NCBI GenBank assembly: GCA_011050675.1
Contig: DRFI01000017.1
Span: 186,001 to 250,000, forward strand
From: Maribacter sp.
GTDB lineage: Bacteria > Bacteroidota > Bacteroidia > Flavobacteriales > Flavobacteriaceae
DNA length: 64,000 nucleotides
Reading direction: 5' to 3'
Positions 55,592 to 64,000 of this stretch are shown piece by piece (the stretch's first letter is position 1; every line of letters starts with the position of its first letter). A model generated the notes under the pieces. That model ran no database searches. It worked only from the letters and a program-made list of their open reading frames with translations, and had not been told where the DNA came from. Both the position numbers and the translations under genes were made by a program.

Positions 55592-58500
55592 CTAAGATGT
55601 CAATGTTTTTTTAGCTTTTTGCGCGGCAATTTTGGCTTTAGGTAGAATAAGTTTAAAGGTTGTTCCTTTTCCCTCACCCTCAGATTCTGCAATTATGGTT
55701 CCACCATGGTTTACAGCTATTTGTTTAACCATATAAAGACCTAAACCAGTTCCTTTTATATTCTCGTGAAAACGCTCGAAAGGTGTAAAGAGTTTTTTTA
55801 AGGCGCGTTCATTCATACCTAATCCGTTATCACGTATTAAGAAGCTATTTGTTTCACCATTATCCTCGTACTCTACACATATGACGGGATTTGGTTGGTC
55901 TCCCATATATTTAACTGCATTGTCTAAGAAATTACCAAAAACTTGGATAATTCTATTACGGTCGCCAAAAATGTCGGGTAAGTTTTCTGCAATATTAAGT
56001 GCTATATTTTCCTTTTTTAGCTTACTCTTTATGAGATTTCTTGATAAATCTAATATTTCATTAGTATTTAATAACTCATTTTTATTTTCGATTTTACCGA
56101 GTCTTGCAATTTCGGTAATATCCAAAATTAATTCGTTCATATTGGTACATGAAATATTAATAAGGTTCAGATACTCTTCTATATTTGGATATTCCTTAAT
56201 CGGAATTTCTATAGGTATAAGACTGGCGAGTCCTTTTATATTATTTAATGGACTTTTTAAATCGTGAGAAACCGCATAGGTAAATCGTTGTATTTCCTCA
56301 TTTTTTGATTCTAAATTACTTGCAGCTTCTATGAGTTTATTTTTTTGAAATTCTAACTCTTTTGTCCGTTCCGCTACCTTTAATTCTAGTCTTCGTTGAT
56401 TTTTTTTAATATTTCTCAGTTTAATATAATGGGCTATATAGAATAGTAATAAAACTAGTGCAATGATTAAGGACTTAAACCACCAGGTTTGCCAATAAGG
56501 AGGTGTAATTGTAATGTATAAATCTTTTTCGTTATCGATCCAGACCCCGTCTGAATTGGTAGATTTAATCTTTAACGTGTATTCTCCAGGGCTTAAGTTT
56601 GTATATGTAGCACTTGGTTTGTTGCCTACATAATTCCAATTTTTTTCAAAACCTTCTAAGTAAAAGGCGTAATTTACACTTTCAGGATGTCTAAAAGTAA
56701 GGGCCTTGAAATCAATATTGATTACCGAATGATCATAATTAAAGGTTAAAGAATCTACTTGAGAGATATCCTTTTTTAATACACCAAAATCGTCATTGGG
56801 TAATACAGGTTGGTTGAAGATTTTTAGTCCCGAAACAAATAATGTAAGTTTATCTTTTTGTTTTTCGACTTCGCTGGAAGTGAATATGTTAAATCCGTTG
56901 ATACCTCCAAATATATACTCCCCTTTATTAGTGGTAATAGACGAGCTTGCTATAAATTCTTTAGATTGTAACCCGTCGCCTACATCATAGTTAATTGTTT
57001 CTCCTGTATGAGTATCATACCTAATAATGCCATTTTCTGTACTTAACCATAGGTATTTATCTTTATCATCAATAATTCCTTTAATAGCATCATTTTTTAA
57101 GCCATCTGATTTTGTTATAGATAGAAAGGAATCGGTTTCGGGTAAATACTTGTTTAGACCTCCTTGAGTACCCACCCAAAGTGTATTCTCGTTATCTTGA
57201 ATTATTGCATTAATGAATCGATTGCTTAGGCTATTACCGGTATGGTAGTGGGTACTTGACCATGTTTCGTTATTTTCGGTCAACTTGAATAAACCAGAGT
57301 TTAATGTTCCTATCCAAATGTTACCTTGGTTGTCTTCGAATATCTGATATAATGAATTAATGTCAGTTTTATCTATCTCTGACTTAAGAGTTATGTTTTC
57401 ATGTGTATCTGTAGCAGGGTCGTACACTTGTACTCCCGAGAAGTAGTTTACAATCCAAATTCTTCCTTTTTTATCCTTTAAAAGGTCAATTATTATATTC
57501 GATTTTAAAAATGAATTTTCTGCAGTTAATACTCTAAATTTTTTGTTATTGGTATTGAGAACGGCTATACCATGAGTCCATGTTCCTGCCCATAATTCAT
57601 CTTCTTTCGTCTGTAGAATTGTGAGCACTACATTGCTGTTAAATGTTTTGTCCTTTAATGAGTAGTTGTCGAATGTATCTAAAGATCTGTTCCAGTAATC
57701 TATGCCGCCGCCATCTGTTCCAATCCATAAATTACCTTTTTCATCTTCGACAAAGCAGTTTACTAATTTATTACTTAATGATTTGGGGTTGAAGGGGTCA
57801 GAATTTACATGTTGAAATTTGAAAAAATCTTTATCATAGACATTAAGTCCACTTCTGTATGGGGCAATCCACATTGTGCCATTGCGTGTACATAACAAGG
57901 ACCAAATAGAATCACCTGAAAGAGAATTAGGTCTTGTAACACTGTATTGAATATGTCTAATAAAATCTAAGTCGTTTGAATAAATATATAGACCGTTGTT
58001 TTCAGTGCCAATCCAAAGTTCATTATCTAAGTTTTTTTCTAAAGATCGAATAGCAAAACCAGGGCTAATATCTTTTGCATTGGTAATAAAGGTGGAAGTA
58101 CCATCTATTATTAGTTTATATAAAGAGCCCATGCCTGATCCTAGTAGATAGGTGTTTTTTGATGCCCCAATGCCGCTGATAATTTCCTCAGTTTCTTGAA
58201 TATCGCTTATGACATCCATGTCATGATTTATTACTAGAGTGTTATAAGTGAAAACAATAAGTATTCGGTCAGTATCTAAAATCTCTATTTTTACAACTTT
58301 GTTTAATCTAGGATTTTTAAGGTTTACGTGTTCATTTGGAGGTGGAAAATGCTTTAATTCACCAGTTTCTAACTCGTATCTATAAAGACCTCTAGACTCG
58401 GCACCTAGCCAAAGCATACCATCTTTTTTAACTATTGTTTCAAATACTATATTTTTAATCGAAGTACCTTCATTCTTGAATGGGTAGGGAGTTATAATAT

Positions 58501-58843
58501 TTAAACTGCGATTATAAAGACTTAGGCCTTCATTTGTGCCGATTATAATATTTTGACCATCTTCATATAAGGTCCTAATATATTCGTGGTTAAGACCAGT
58601 TTTACCATCTAAACTTTTGCTATATATTTCAAAGTCTTTACCGTCGTATCGGTTAAGCCCATTACGAGTGCCTATCCAGATAAAACCGAAACTATCTTCT
58701 AAAAGTTCGGTAGCGGTACTTTGCGACATACCGTCTTGAATATGCTGAAAGCTAAGAGGTTCTGAATATTGAGATTGTACTCTACAAAAAGAAAGAATAA
58801 CAATAAAAAAGGAAATAAACCTAAAATAGTATTTTGACGTCAT
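55592..58843 (-). CDS. Reg_prop/Y_Y_Y sensor histidine kinase
   Basis: The 1083-residue protein has a signal peptide (to VQSQ), a long ligand-binding propeller of Reg_prop repeats (about 30-660; for example FIWIGTRNGLNRYDG, NLWIGTDGGGIDYWN, TLWVGTQGGLNKYLP), a Y_Y_Y domain (about 690-760; VNYAFYLEGFEKNWNYVG), a transmembrane helix near 774-795, then HisKA with phospho-accepting H860 (SHDLKSPLNN) and HATPase_c. It ends there, without the receiver and AraC domains of full hybrid (HTCS) systems. The partner regulator is not next to it. Likely senses a polymer or metabolite in the periplasm. Confidence 0.92.
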   Translation of the reverse strand: MTSKYYFRFISFFIVILSFCRVQSQYSEPLSFQHIQDGMSQSTATELLEDSFGFIWIGTRNGLNRYDGKDFEIYSKSLDGKTGLNHEYIRTLYEDGQNIIIGTNEGLSLYNRSLNIITPYPFKNEGTSIKNIVFETIVKKDGMLWLGAESRGLYRYELETGELKHFPPPNEHVNLKNPRLNKVVKIEILDTDRILIVFTYNTLVINHDMDVISDIQETEEIISGIGASKNTYLLGSGMGSLYKLIIDGTSTFITNAKDISPGFAIRSLEKNLDNELWIGTENNGLYIYSNDLDFIRHIQYSVTRPNSLSGDSIWSLLCTRNGTMWIAPYRSGLNVYDKDFFKFQHVNSDPFNPKSLSNKLVNCFVEDEKGNLWIGTDGGGIDYWNRSLDTFDNYSLKDKTFNSNVVLTILQTKEDELWAGTWTHGIAVLNTNNKKFRVLTAENSFLKSNIIIDLLKDKKGRIWIVNYFSGVQVYDPATDTHENITLKSEIDKTDINSLYQIFEDNQGNIWIGTLNSGLFKLTENNETWSSTHYHTGNSLSNRFINAIIQDNENTLWVGTQGGLNKYLPETDSFLSITKSDGLKNDAIKGIIDDKDKYLWLSTENGIIRYDTHTGETINYDVGDGLQSKEFIASSSITTNKGEYIFGGINGFNIFTSSEVEKQKDKLTLFVSGLKIFNQPVLPNDDFGVLKKDISQVDSLTFNYDHSVINIDFKALTFRHPESVNYAFYLEGFEKNWNYVGNKPSATYTNLSPGEYTLKIKSTNSDGVWIDNEKDLYITITPPYWQTWWFKSLIIALVLLLFYIAHYIKLRNIKKNQRRLELKVAERTKELEFQKNKLIEAASNLESKNEEIQRFTYAVSHDLKSPLNNIKGLASLIPIEIPIKEYPNIEEYLNLINISCTNMNELILDITEIARLGKIENKNELLNTNEILDLSRNLIKSKLKKENIALNIAENLPDIFGDRNRIIQVFGNFLDNAVKYMGDQPNPVICVEYEDNGETNSFLIRDNGLGMNERALKKLFTPFERFHENIKGTGLGLYMVKQIAVNHGGTIIAESEGEGKGTTFKLILPKAKIAAQKAKKTLTS

Positions 58844-59313
58844 GCCGAACCTTTAAAGATATGCTTAGTGTTAACGTAAATAAATGTAAGAAATTACTTT
58901 CAATTTTTGATTTGTTTATATAATGGATTACTCTAGTTGCTAATAAGTTACACTGTTGTAATTATGTGCTAATTTCTTCATTGGTCAATTTCAGATTATA
59001 ATTACATTAATTGACCAAGTAGTTCTTTAGGCTACCCTCTAGTAAGAACAAGTCATAACAAAGTATTTGTACGCTATTTTGAAAATTTAAAAAACAAAAT
59101 GTGGTACGATAATATAAATTATTTCTTCTGTTTATAATTGAATACTAAAGTATTGCATTTATATAAAAATGTATGTTAGGGGTATATAAGTTACAAACTT
59201 TATATCATAGTTAATATATTAATTCACTCATTAAATTTGTATTTTTTGTTTGTACTTGACAATTCATATGTTTTGGTTCGATATTTGCTAACTTTAAACG
59301 AAATAACAGAATC
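58844..59313. other. Divergent intergenic region with a 10-bp dyad
   Basis: The 470 bases between the two kinase genes contain no gene. A perfect inverted repeat lies at 58981-58990 (TTGGTCAATT) and 59009-59018 (AATTGACCAA), with an 18-base spacer. Close to the right end TAACTTTA (59289-59296) is a one-mismatch -7 box for the second kinase. On the left, TATCTTTA read on the minus strand is a similar weak box for the first kinase. The long AT-rich centre shows nothing else I can name. Confidence 0.55.
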
Positions 59314-60768
59314 TTGTTAACGAGGGTATCTTTACGGTCACGCATTTTCTTATCCATGATATTTTTGGTGCTTATAGCATCGGTATTAATTGCTGGTGTA
59401 ACGGTGTATCAATACCGCGAGCAGTCTAAGGATTACCACGAGAATAGAATGGAACGTAAAGAGGAACAAATACGACAAAGTATTGACCTCGCTATTCAAA
59501 AAACCACTTACCCTGTTACAACCGAAAACCTAGATTTAATTTTCAAGAACGAGATATATGAGATTGCCGTAGTGCAGAACATGAATTTCAATATCTATAG
59601 TTTAGAAGGCGAACTCATAAAAAGTTCGCGACCAAAATTTGCCAACGATTCTATTTCTATGTGCTTAGATTCTGAGGTGTTGAACAAATTAGAGATAAGT
59701 CCGGATAAACGTTATGTGCGTGAAAATGCTTTGGCAGGTGATAAATATCAAGCTTCATTTACCTATATCGCGGATCAAAAGTTTAAACCTATAGGTATTC
59801 TCAACCTGCCTTATTTTGAAGACAATTCTTTCAACGATTATGAATTGAAAGAGTTTTTATTTCGTTTGTCTGGGGTGTATTTATTAATGCTATTATTGGC
59901 TATTGCATTCGCTTTTATTATATCTAAATACATTACCCGTTCATTAGAAACTATTTCGACTATGATGGGGCGTACCAATCTAAGTAAACAAAATAAAAAG
60001 ATTTACATAGACAATCCTGGGGAAGAAATAGAAAAGCTAATTGCTGCTTATAATGGTATGATTGATGAGCTAGGGCAAAGTGCTGTGAAATTAGCTCGTA
60101 GCGAACGGGAACAAGCATGGCGTGAAATGGCGAAACAAGTAGCGCACGAAATTAAGAACCCACTAACTCCTATGCGTTTAACTGTACAGAGTTTTGAGCG
60201 TAAGTTTGACCCAAACGACCCGCTAATTCATGATAAATTAAAAGAGTATTCTAACACCTTAATTCAGCAAATAGATACCATGAGTAGCATTGCGTCTGCA
60301 TTTTCCAATTTTGCAGAAATGCCTGCGCAACAAAATGAAACCTTAAATGTGGTAAAAATTGTAAAATTGGCAATAGATATTTTCAATGAAGATTATATTC
60401 ATTTCATAACCGACGAAGAAGAAATTATTGCGAAATTAGACCGTACACAACTTATACGGGTAGTTACTAATTTGGTTAAAAATGCCATACAGGCTGTGCC
60501 GGATGTGGAGTCGCCAAGAGTTTTGGTAAGTGTAGCATCGGAGGGTGATATGGTTAAAATATCGGTCGCCGATAATGGGCACGGTATTGAAAAAGATAAT
60601 GAAGAAAAAATCTTTGAACCTAAGTTTACTACCAAAACCAGTGGAATGGGATTAGGATTGGGAATGGTGAAAAATATTGTGGAAACGTATAAAGGAACTA
60701 TCAAATTCACATCTCAATTAGGAAAAGGAACTGTATTTTGTGTAAAATTTCCAAAAGAGAATTTATAA
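59314..60768 (+). CDS. NtrY-like membrane sensor histidine kinase
   Basis: The 484-residue protein has a first membrane helix (about 10-31), a periplasmic sensor region (about 35-183), a second helix (about 184-205), a HAMP-like segment, HisKA with H278 in KQVAHEIKNPLTP, and HATPase_c with N-box NLVKNAIQAV, DNGHGIEKDN and GMGLGLGMVKNIVETY. The KNPLTPMR text resembles NtrY kinases. It begins at TTG (59314), since no in-frame ATG precedes the first helix. No response regulator lies nearby. It is 18 bases before the enoyl-CoA hydratase gene, probably one transcript. Confidence 0.9.
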   Translation: MLTRVSLRSRIFLSMIFLVLIASVLIAGVTVYQYREQSKDYHENRMERKEEQIRQSIDLAIQKTTYPVTTENLDLIFKNEIYEIAVVQNMNFNIYSLEGELIKSSRPKFANDSISMCLDSEVLNKLEISPDKRYVRENALAGDKYQASFTYIADQKFKPIGILNLPYFEDNSFNDYELKEFLFRLSGVYLLMLLLAIAFAFIISKYITRSLETISTMMGRTNLSKQNKKIYIDNPGEEIEKLIAAYNGMIDELGQSAVKLARSEREQAWREMAKQVAHEIKNPLTPMRLTVQSFERKFDPNDPLIHDKLKEYSNTLIQQIDTMSSIASAFSNFAEMPAQQNETLNVVKIVKLAIDIFNEDYIHFITDEEEIIAKLDRTQLIRVVTNLVKNAIQAVPDVESPRVLVSVASEGDMVKISVADNGHGIEKDNEEKIFEPKFTTKTSGMGLGLGMVKNIVETYKGTIKFTSQLGKGTVFCVKFPKENL

Positions 60769-60786
60769 AATTAAAAAACTACTGCT

Positions 60787-61569
60787 ATGTCATACGATAC
60801 TATTTTAATTAATAAAGATGCGTCAACTGCAATCGTTACAATTAATCGTCCAAATAAATTGAATGCTCTAAACAAGGAAACTATAGGTGAATTGCACGAT
60901 GCATTTAAGGATTTGCAAAAGGATAAAAAAATTAAAGCTATCATTTTAACGGGCAGTGGTGAAAAGGCATTTGTAGCAGGTGCAGATATTTCAGAGTTTT
61001 CGGACTTTAGTGAAAAGGAAGGAAAAAAATTAGCGGCAAAAGGTCAAAAGCAATTGTTTGATTTTGTTGAAAATTTGAATACTCCTGTAATTGCTGCGGT
61101 TAATGGTTTTGCCTTAGGTGGCGGACTAGAATTGGCAATGGCATGTCACTTTAGAGTTGCAAGCGATAATGCAAAAATGGGACTTCCAGAAGTGTCGTTA
61201 GGGGTAATACCTGGTTATGGTGGTACACAGCGTTTACCTCAGTTAGTAGGCAAGGGCAGGGCTATGGAAATGATTATGACGGCAGGTATGATTTCGGCAG
61301 AACAGGCACATGCTTATGGTTTGGTAAACCACGTAACTACACAAGAAGAATTACTGCCACTATGCCATAAAATAATATCAAGAATAACCAATAACTCATC
61401 TGTTGCCATTTCTCATGCAATAAAAGCAGTAAATGCTGGTTTTAAGAATACTGTAAATGGTTATGAGCAGGAAATTGAAGCTTTTGGCGCCTGTTTTGGA
61501 ACAGATGATTTTGCCGAGGGTACTACTGCATTTTTAGAAAAAAGAAAAGCAGATTTTCCGGGTTCATGA
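60787..61569 (+). CDS. Enoyl-CoA hydratase/isomerase family protein
   Basis: The 260-residue protein has the crotonase fold: AFVAGADISEF for the oxyanion hole, GGGLELAMACHFRVA, and LPEVSLGVIPGYGGTQRLP with the catalytic Glu pair. It would add water to, or isomerise, an enoyl-CoA in fatty-acid or short-chain acid breakdown, in the cytoplasm. It follows the kinase gene by 18 bases and precedes a secreted-protein gene by 17, so all three are likely one transcript, although a functional link is not obvious. Confidence 0.93.
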   Translation: MSYDTILINKDASTAIVTINRPNKLNALNKETIGELHDAFKDLQKDKKIKAIILTGSGEKAFVAGADISEFSDFSEKEGKKLAAKGQKQLFDFVENLNTPVIAAVNGFALGGGLELAMACHFRVASDNAKMGLPEVSLGVIPGYGGTQRLPQLVGKGRAMEMIMTAGMISAEQAHAYGLVNHVTTQEELLPLCHKIISRITNNSSVAISHAIKAVNAGFKNTVNGYEQEIEAFGACFGTDDFAEGTTAFLEKRKADFPGS

Positions 61570-61586
61570 CATAAACCAAACTGGTT

Positions 61587-63140
61587 ATGTTAAAACGTAG
61601 CGCTTTCTTATTCCTATTCATCATCAATGCTTTAAGCTCTTTTGCTCAAGAAGAGCTTGTTTCTTATACCATTGGCGAAAAATTCCACGATAAATATCGA
61701 TATTCAAACATGCTTGCCATCGCAGATGATGGAAAAGAAGGCACAGTTGTGGTTCGTGCATATTATACAGGAATTGTTTTAAAACCTAAAGGATATTTTA
61801 TTGAGCATTACAATAAAGATTTAGAACTGGTTTCTGAGTATAATTATAAGTTGAAAAATGCCAATTTTATAGATGCGTACGTTACAAACGGTCAAGTGTA
61901 CCTATTGTTCTTAGAGTACAACTATAATAACAGAAGTTACCAATACGAGGTTCATAGAAGCCCGTTTTCTCAATTTCAATTTACTAAAGAAACTATTCTA
62001 TCTATTGAATCTGATCCTGTCGAACAACCTTTAGATAGAAATTTTTATAATCGAAATTTCTCATCTGGGTTTACAACATCTATTTTGTTCAATGATGAAA
62101 AATCTGCATTCGCTATAACTACACATTATAAGAAGAGAAAAGTAGACCAGCGTATTATACACGTGTTCAATGCTAATTTGAACAAGTTAATGGAGCACGA
62201 TTTTTCTGATGAAGTAGAGGAAAAGAACTATGCTTTTGAAAATATAGCTTTCTCTAAAGATTTACAGAATGTGTATTTAGTAGGTAAAGCCTACTTCAAG
62301 AAAAAACGTTTTAATGCAACAGAACGTAAGTTTCAATATGAAATGGTTAGAATTTCTAACTCCAGTCGAAGTATACAATCTTTCTATACTCCGGGTAAAT
62401 TCCCAGAAGCGCTAAAACCGATTTTCAGAGGTAACGAACTACTTTGTATAGGGTTTTATGCCGATAGAAAGGATAATCGATATAATGGTATTTCATTCTT
62501 TAATTTAGATTCAAAATCTTTAGAAATCAAAACCGAAAAATTTAATCCGTTTTCAGAACAATTTATGATGGATAAGTTTGGAAGGGAAGAAGATAAGGCT
62601 ATTAAAGATTTAGTATTTAAGGGTATGGATATTACCAATGAAGGAAACATCCTTTTTAACGCCGAAGAATATTTTACCAGTAATAGCATACAGTCTAACT
62701 CTAGTGGAGGTCGTGTAATGGTGACTAGATATCACCATAACGATATTATTAGCGCAAAATTAAGTGTAACTGGAGATTTGGTTTGGGCAAGAAACATTAA
62801 CAAAACTGAAGTTACCCAAGGTGACGGTGCTTATGCATCTTACAGCGCTTACACTAAAAATAATACAACATACTTTTTTATAAGTACCTCTTCAGAAAAT
62901 CCACAACAACTTAGCGATGACCGTATAATGTTTAAGCAAGGTTTAAGTAGAAACAGAAATGTTTTCTTAATACGATTGGATGAAAACGGACACATGAAAT
63001 ACAGTAAGGTTATAGATGATACAGAAGCTCGTTTACCTTTAATGGTTTCTGTGCCATACATTGATCGTAAAAATGATGAATTAATGTTCTACGCTAAAAG
63101 AGGAACTAAAAAACAACTAGTTCAAGTAGGTGTTAAATAA
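61587..63140 (+). CDS. Secreted protein of unknown function
   Basis: The 517-residue protein starts with a signal peptide (to SSFAQ, about residue 21). The remainder is rich in beta-strand-like alternation (VVRAYYTGIVLKPKGYFIEHYNKDLELVSEYNYK) and blocks such as AITTHYKKRKVDQRIIHVFN and VFLIRLDENGHMKYSKVIDD, which look like repeated propeller-type blades. No catalytic motif or sorting tail is seen. I recognise no named family. It is the last gene of the HK-ECH transcript and is followed by the dyad at 63145-63188. Confidence 0.7.
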   Translation: MLKRSAFLFLFIINALSSFAQEELVSYTIGEKFHDKYRYSNMLAIADDGKEGTVVVRAYYTGIVLKPKGYFIEHYNKDLELVSEYNYKLKNANFIDAYVTNGQVYLLFLEYNYNNRSYQYEVHRSPFSQFQFTKETILSIESDPVEQPLDRNFYNRNFSSGFTTSILFNDEKSAFAITTHYKKRKVDQRIIHVFNANLNKLMEHDFSDEVEEKNYAFENIAFSKDLQNVYLVGKAYFKKKRFNATERKFQYEMVRISNSSRSIQSFYTPGKFPEALKPIFRGNELLCIGFYADRKDNRYNGISFFNLDSKSLEIKTEKFNPFSEQFMMDKFGREEDKAIKDLVFKGMDITNEGNILFNAEEYFTSNSIQSNSSGGRVMVTRYHHNDIISAKLSVTGDLVWARNINKTEVTQGDGAYASYSAYTKNNTTYFFISTSSENPQQLSDDRIMFKQGLSRNRNVFLIRLDENGHMKYSKVIDDTEARLPLMVSVPYIDRKNDELMFYAKRGTKKQLVQVGVK

Positions 63141-63144
63141 ATAT

Positions 63145-63188
63145 AATATTAGGATTTATTCCATAATTTTGGAATAAATCCTAATATT
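63145..63188 (+). promoter_or_regulatory. 18-bp perfect dyad enclosing a -7 box
   Basis: Arms 63145-63162 and 63171-63188 are exact complements with an 8-base centre. The centre plus one base reads TAATTTTG (63164-63171), an exact -7 match, and the radical SAM start codon begins at 63190, two bases after the right arm. The structure could terminate the upstream gene and also act as an operator of the downstream one. Confidence 0.55.
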
Positions 63189-63189
63189 A

Positions 63190-64000
63190 ATGAATTCTGG
63201 TTCTCCGGTTAAGGGCAGAGGTGCTCAAAAAAACACGAATAACAAATTCTCTGCATACAGTTTTGAAACGCGAGATGATTTTCTGGAATTCTGCCGTGTA
63301 GAAGGGGAGGTTGCCGACAGAAATAAAACCCAATACATTCCCATTTTTCCAAAAACGATAGTGAATAAAGTAACTAGCCCAGATGTGGGTATGAGTTACT
63401 CTATGAACATGTATCAAGGTTGTGAGCATGGTTGTATTTATTGTTATGCCAGAAATACACACGAATTTTGGGGCTACAGTGCCGGATTAGATTTTGAACG
63501 TAAAATTTTAGTAAAACACGATGCTCCAAAACTTCTAGAAGCGAAACTCAAAAGTAAAAATTGGAAGGCTTGTACCATTGTAATGTCTGGGAATACGGAT
63601 TGTTACCAACCAGCTGAACGGGAGTTTGAATTAACTCGAAAATGTTTAGAGGTGTTTTTAAAGTATAGACACCCCGTGGGTATCATCACCAAAAATGCTC
63701 TTATTTTACGGGATCTAGATATTCTTAAGGAATTAAATGCACATGGATTAATTGGAGTAAATATTTCCGTTACCTCTTTATCTGAGGAAACAAGAAGAAT
63801 ACTAGAACCGAGAACTACAACTATAAAAAAAAGGCTGGAAGCTATTAAAGTACTGTCAGAGGCTGGTATTCCGGTGAATGCGATGCTAGCTCCAATTATT
63901 CCTGGCATAAACAGTCATGAAATATTGAATTTGGCAAAATCAGTTTCTGATAATGGTGCTGTTTCTATGGCATTTACTGTAGTACGATTAAATGGAGCTA
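63190..64000 (+). CDS. PA0069-family radical SAM protein (cut by window end)
   Basis: An open frame from the ATG at 63190 runs through the window edge; 270 codons are visible and the stop lies beyond. It has the radical SAM cluster motif C78-x3-C82-x2-C85 (QGCEHGCIYCYARNTHEFWG) and GNTDCYQPAERE, ITKNALILRDLDIL typical of the PA0069/SplB-like family. Such enzymes cleave S-adenosylmethionine at a 4Fe-4S cluster; the substrate is unknown. The KGRGAQKN start is conserved in the family and supports this start codon. It would depend on the SUF products encoded in this window. Confidence 0.9.
   Translation, partial: MNSGSPVKGRGAQKNTNNKFSAYSFETRDDFLEFCRVEGEVADRNKTQYIPIFPKTIVNKVTSPDVGMSYSMNMYQGCEHGCIYCYARNTHEFWGYSAGLDFERKILVKHDAPKLLEAKLKSKNWKACTIVMSGNTDCYQPAEREFELTRKCLEVFLKYRHPVGIITKNALILRDLDILKELNAHGLIGVNISVTSLSEETRRILEPRTTTIKKRLEAIKVLSEAGIPVNAMLAPIIPGINSHEILNLAKSVSDNGAVSMAFTVVRLNGA

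Overview
The window is AT-rich chromosomal DNA from a member of the Bacteroidota, almost certainly a marine-type Flavobacteriaceae (genus not determined). Signs of this are the Bacteroidetes-type -7 promoter boxes (TAnnTTTG) a short way upstream of many start codons, weak ribosome binding sites, a secreted protease with a type IX secretion (T9SS) tail, a Reg_prop/Y_Y_Y sensor kinase, and several domain families typical of this phylum (DUF2480, DUF3078, DUF4421, DUF3124). I found no rRNA, tRNA, CRISPR array, prophage, integrase or transposase.

Layout. 0.2-9.0 kb: an iron-sulfur (SUF) cluster assembly locus with an A-type carrier, sufB, sufC, sufD, sufS, sufE, a SufT/DUF59 protein and a DUF2480 protein. 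It is interrupted between sufD and sufS by two envelope genes. 9.1-16.2 kb: DUF3078 outer-membrane protein, HflX GTPase, a nuclease/phosphatase-fold enzyme, a T9SS subtilase, a DUF3124 lipoprotein and a DnaQ-like exonuclease. 16.4-18.8 kb: a four-gene minus-strand operon of META/COG3650 lipoproteins and a Pr6Pr membrane protein. 18.8-23.3 kb: a loosely packed accessory stretch (CPBP protease, LytTR regulator, GNAT, lipase) lying between two diverged direct copies of a ~280-bp non-coding repeat. 23.3-27.5 kb: ogt, a CNNM/CBS membrane protein, a serine hydrolase, hemB and a tiny basic protein. 27.7-35.1 kb: a remnant AraC fragment abutting an intact membrane-spanning TPR-AraC regulator, then an ankyrin protein, an ABC ATPase and a 1200-aa ABC permease fused to an M1 peptidase. 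35.3-42.5 kb: a minus-strand heme operon (hemA, hemCD fusion, hemE, GNAT, hemF, DUF4421, PhzF). 42.7-48.4 kb: AraC regulator, DUF1460 hydrolase, MscS channel, hemH, MATE exporter and a 46-aa membrane peptide. 48.6-55.6 kb: two tandem secreted Asp-box (BNR/sortilin-like) propeller proteins and hemJ. 55.6-64.0 kb: two sensor histidine kinases without partner regulators, an enoyl-CoA hydratase, a secreted protein of unknown function, and a PA0069-type radical SAM gene cut off by the window end.

How it fits together. Eight heme-pathway steps are present (HemA, HemB, HemC, HemD, HemE, HemF, HemJ, HemH), spread over 29 kb. Only the tRNA-charging and HemL steps are missing from glutamate to protoheme. 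With the SUF locus, this makes the window a concentration of iron-cofactor biosynthesis.

Most interesting unexplained structure: (1) the 280-bp repeat pair, with one paired (compensating) change in an internal dyad; (2) a shared ~37-bp element upstream of the ankyrin and ABC-M1 genes, next to the membrane-bound TPR-AraC regulator; (3) a perfect 18-bp dyad whose loop is the -7 box of the radical SAM gene; (4) the conserved-cysteine DUF2480 protein closing the SUF cluster.
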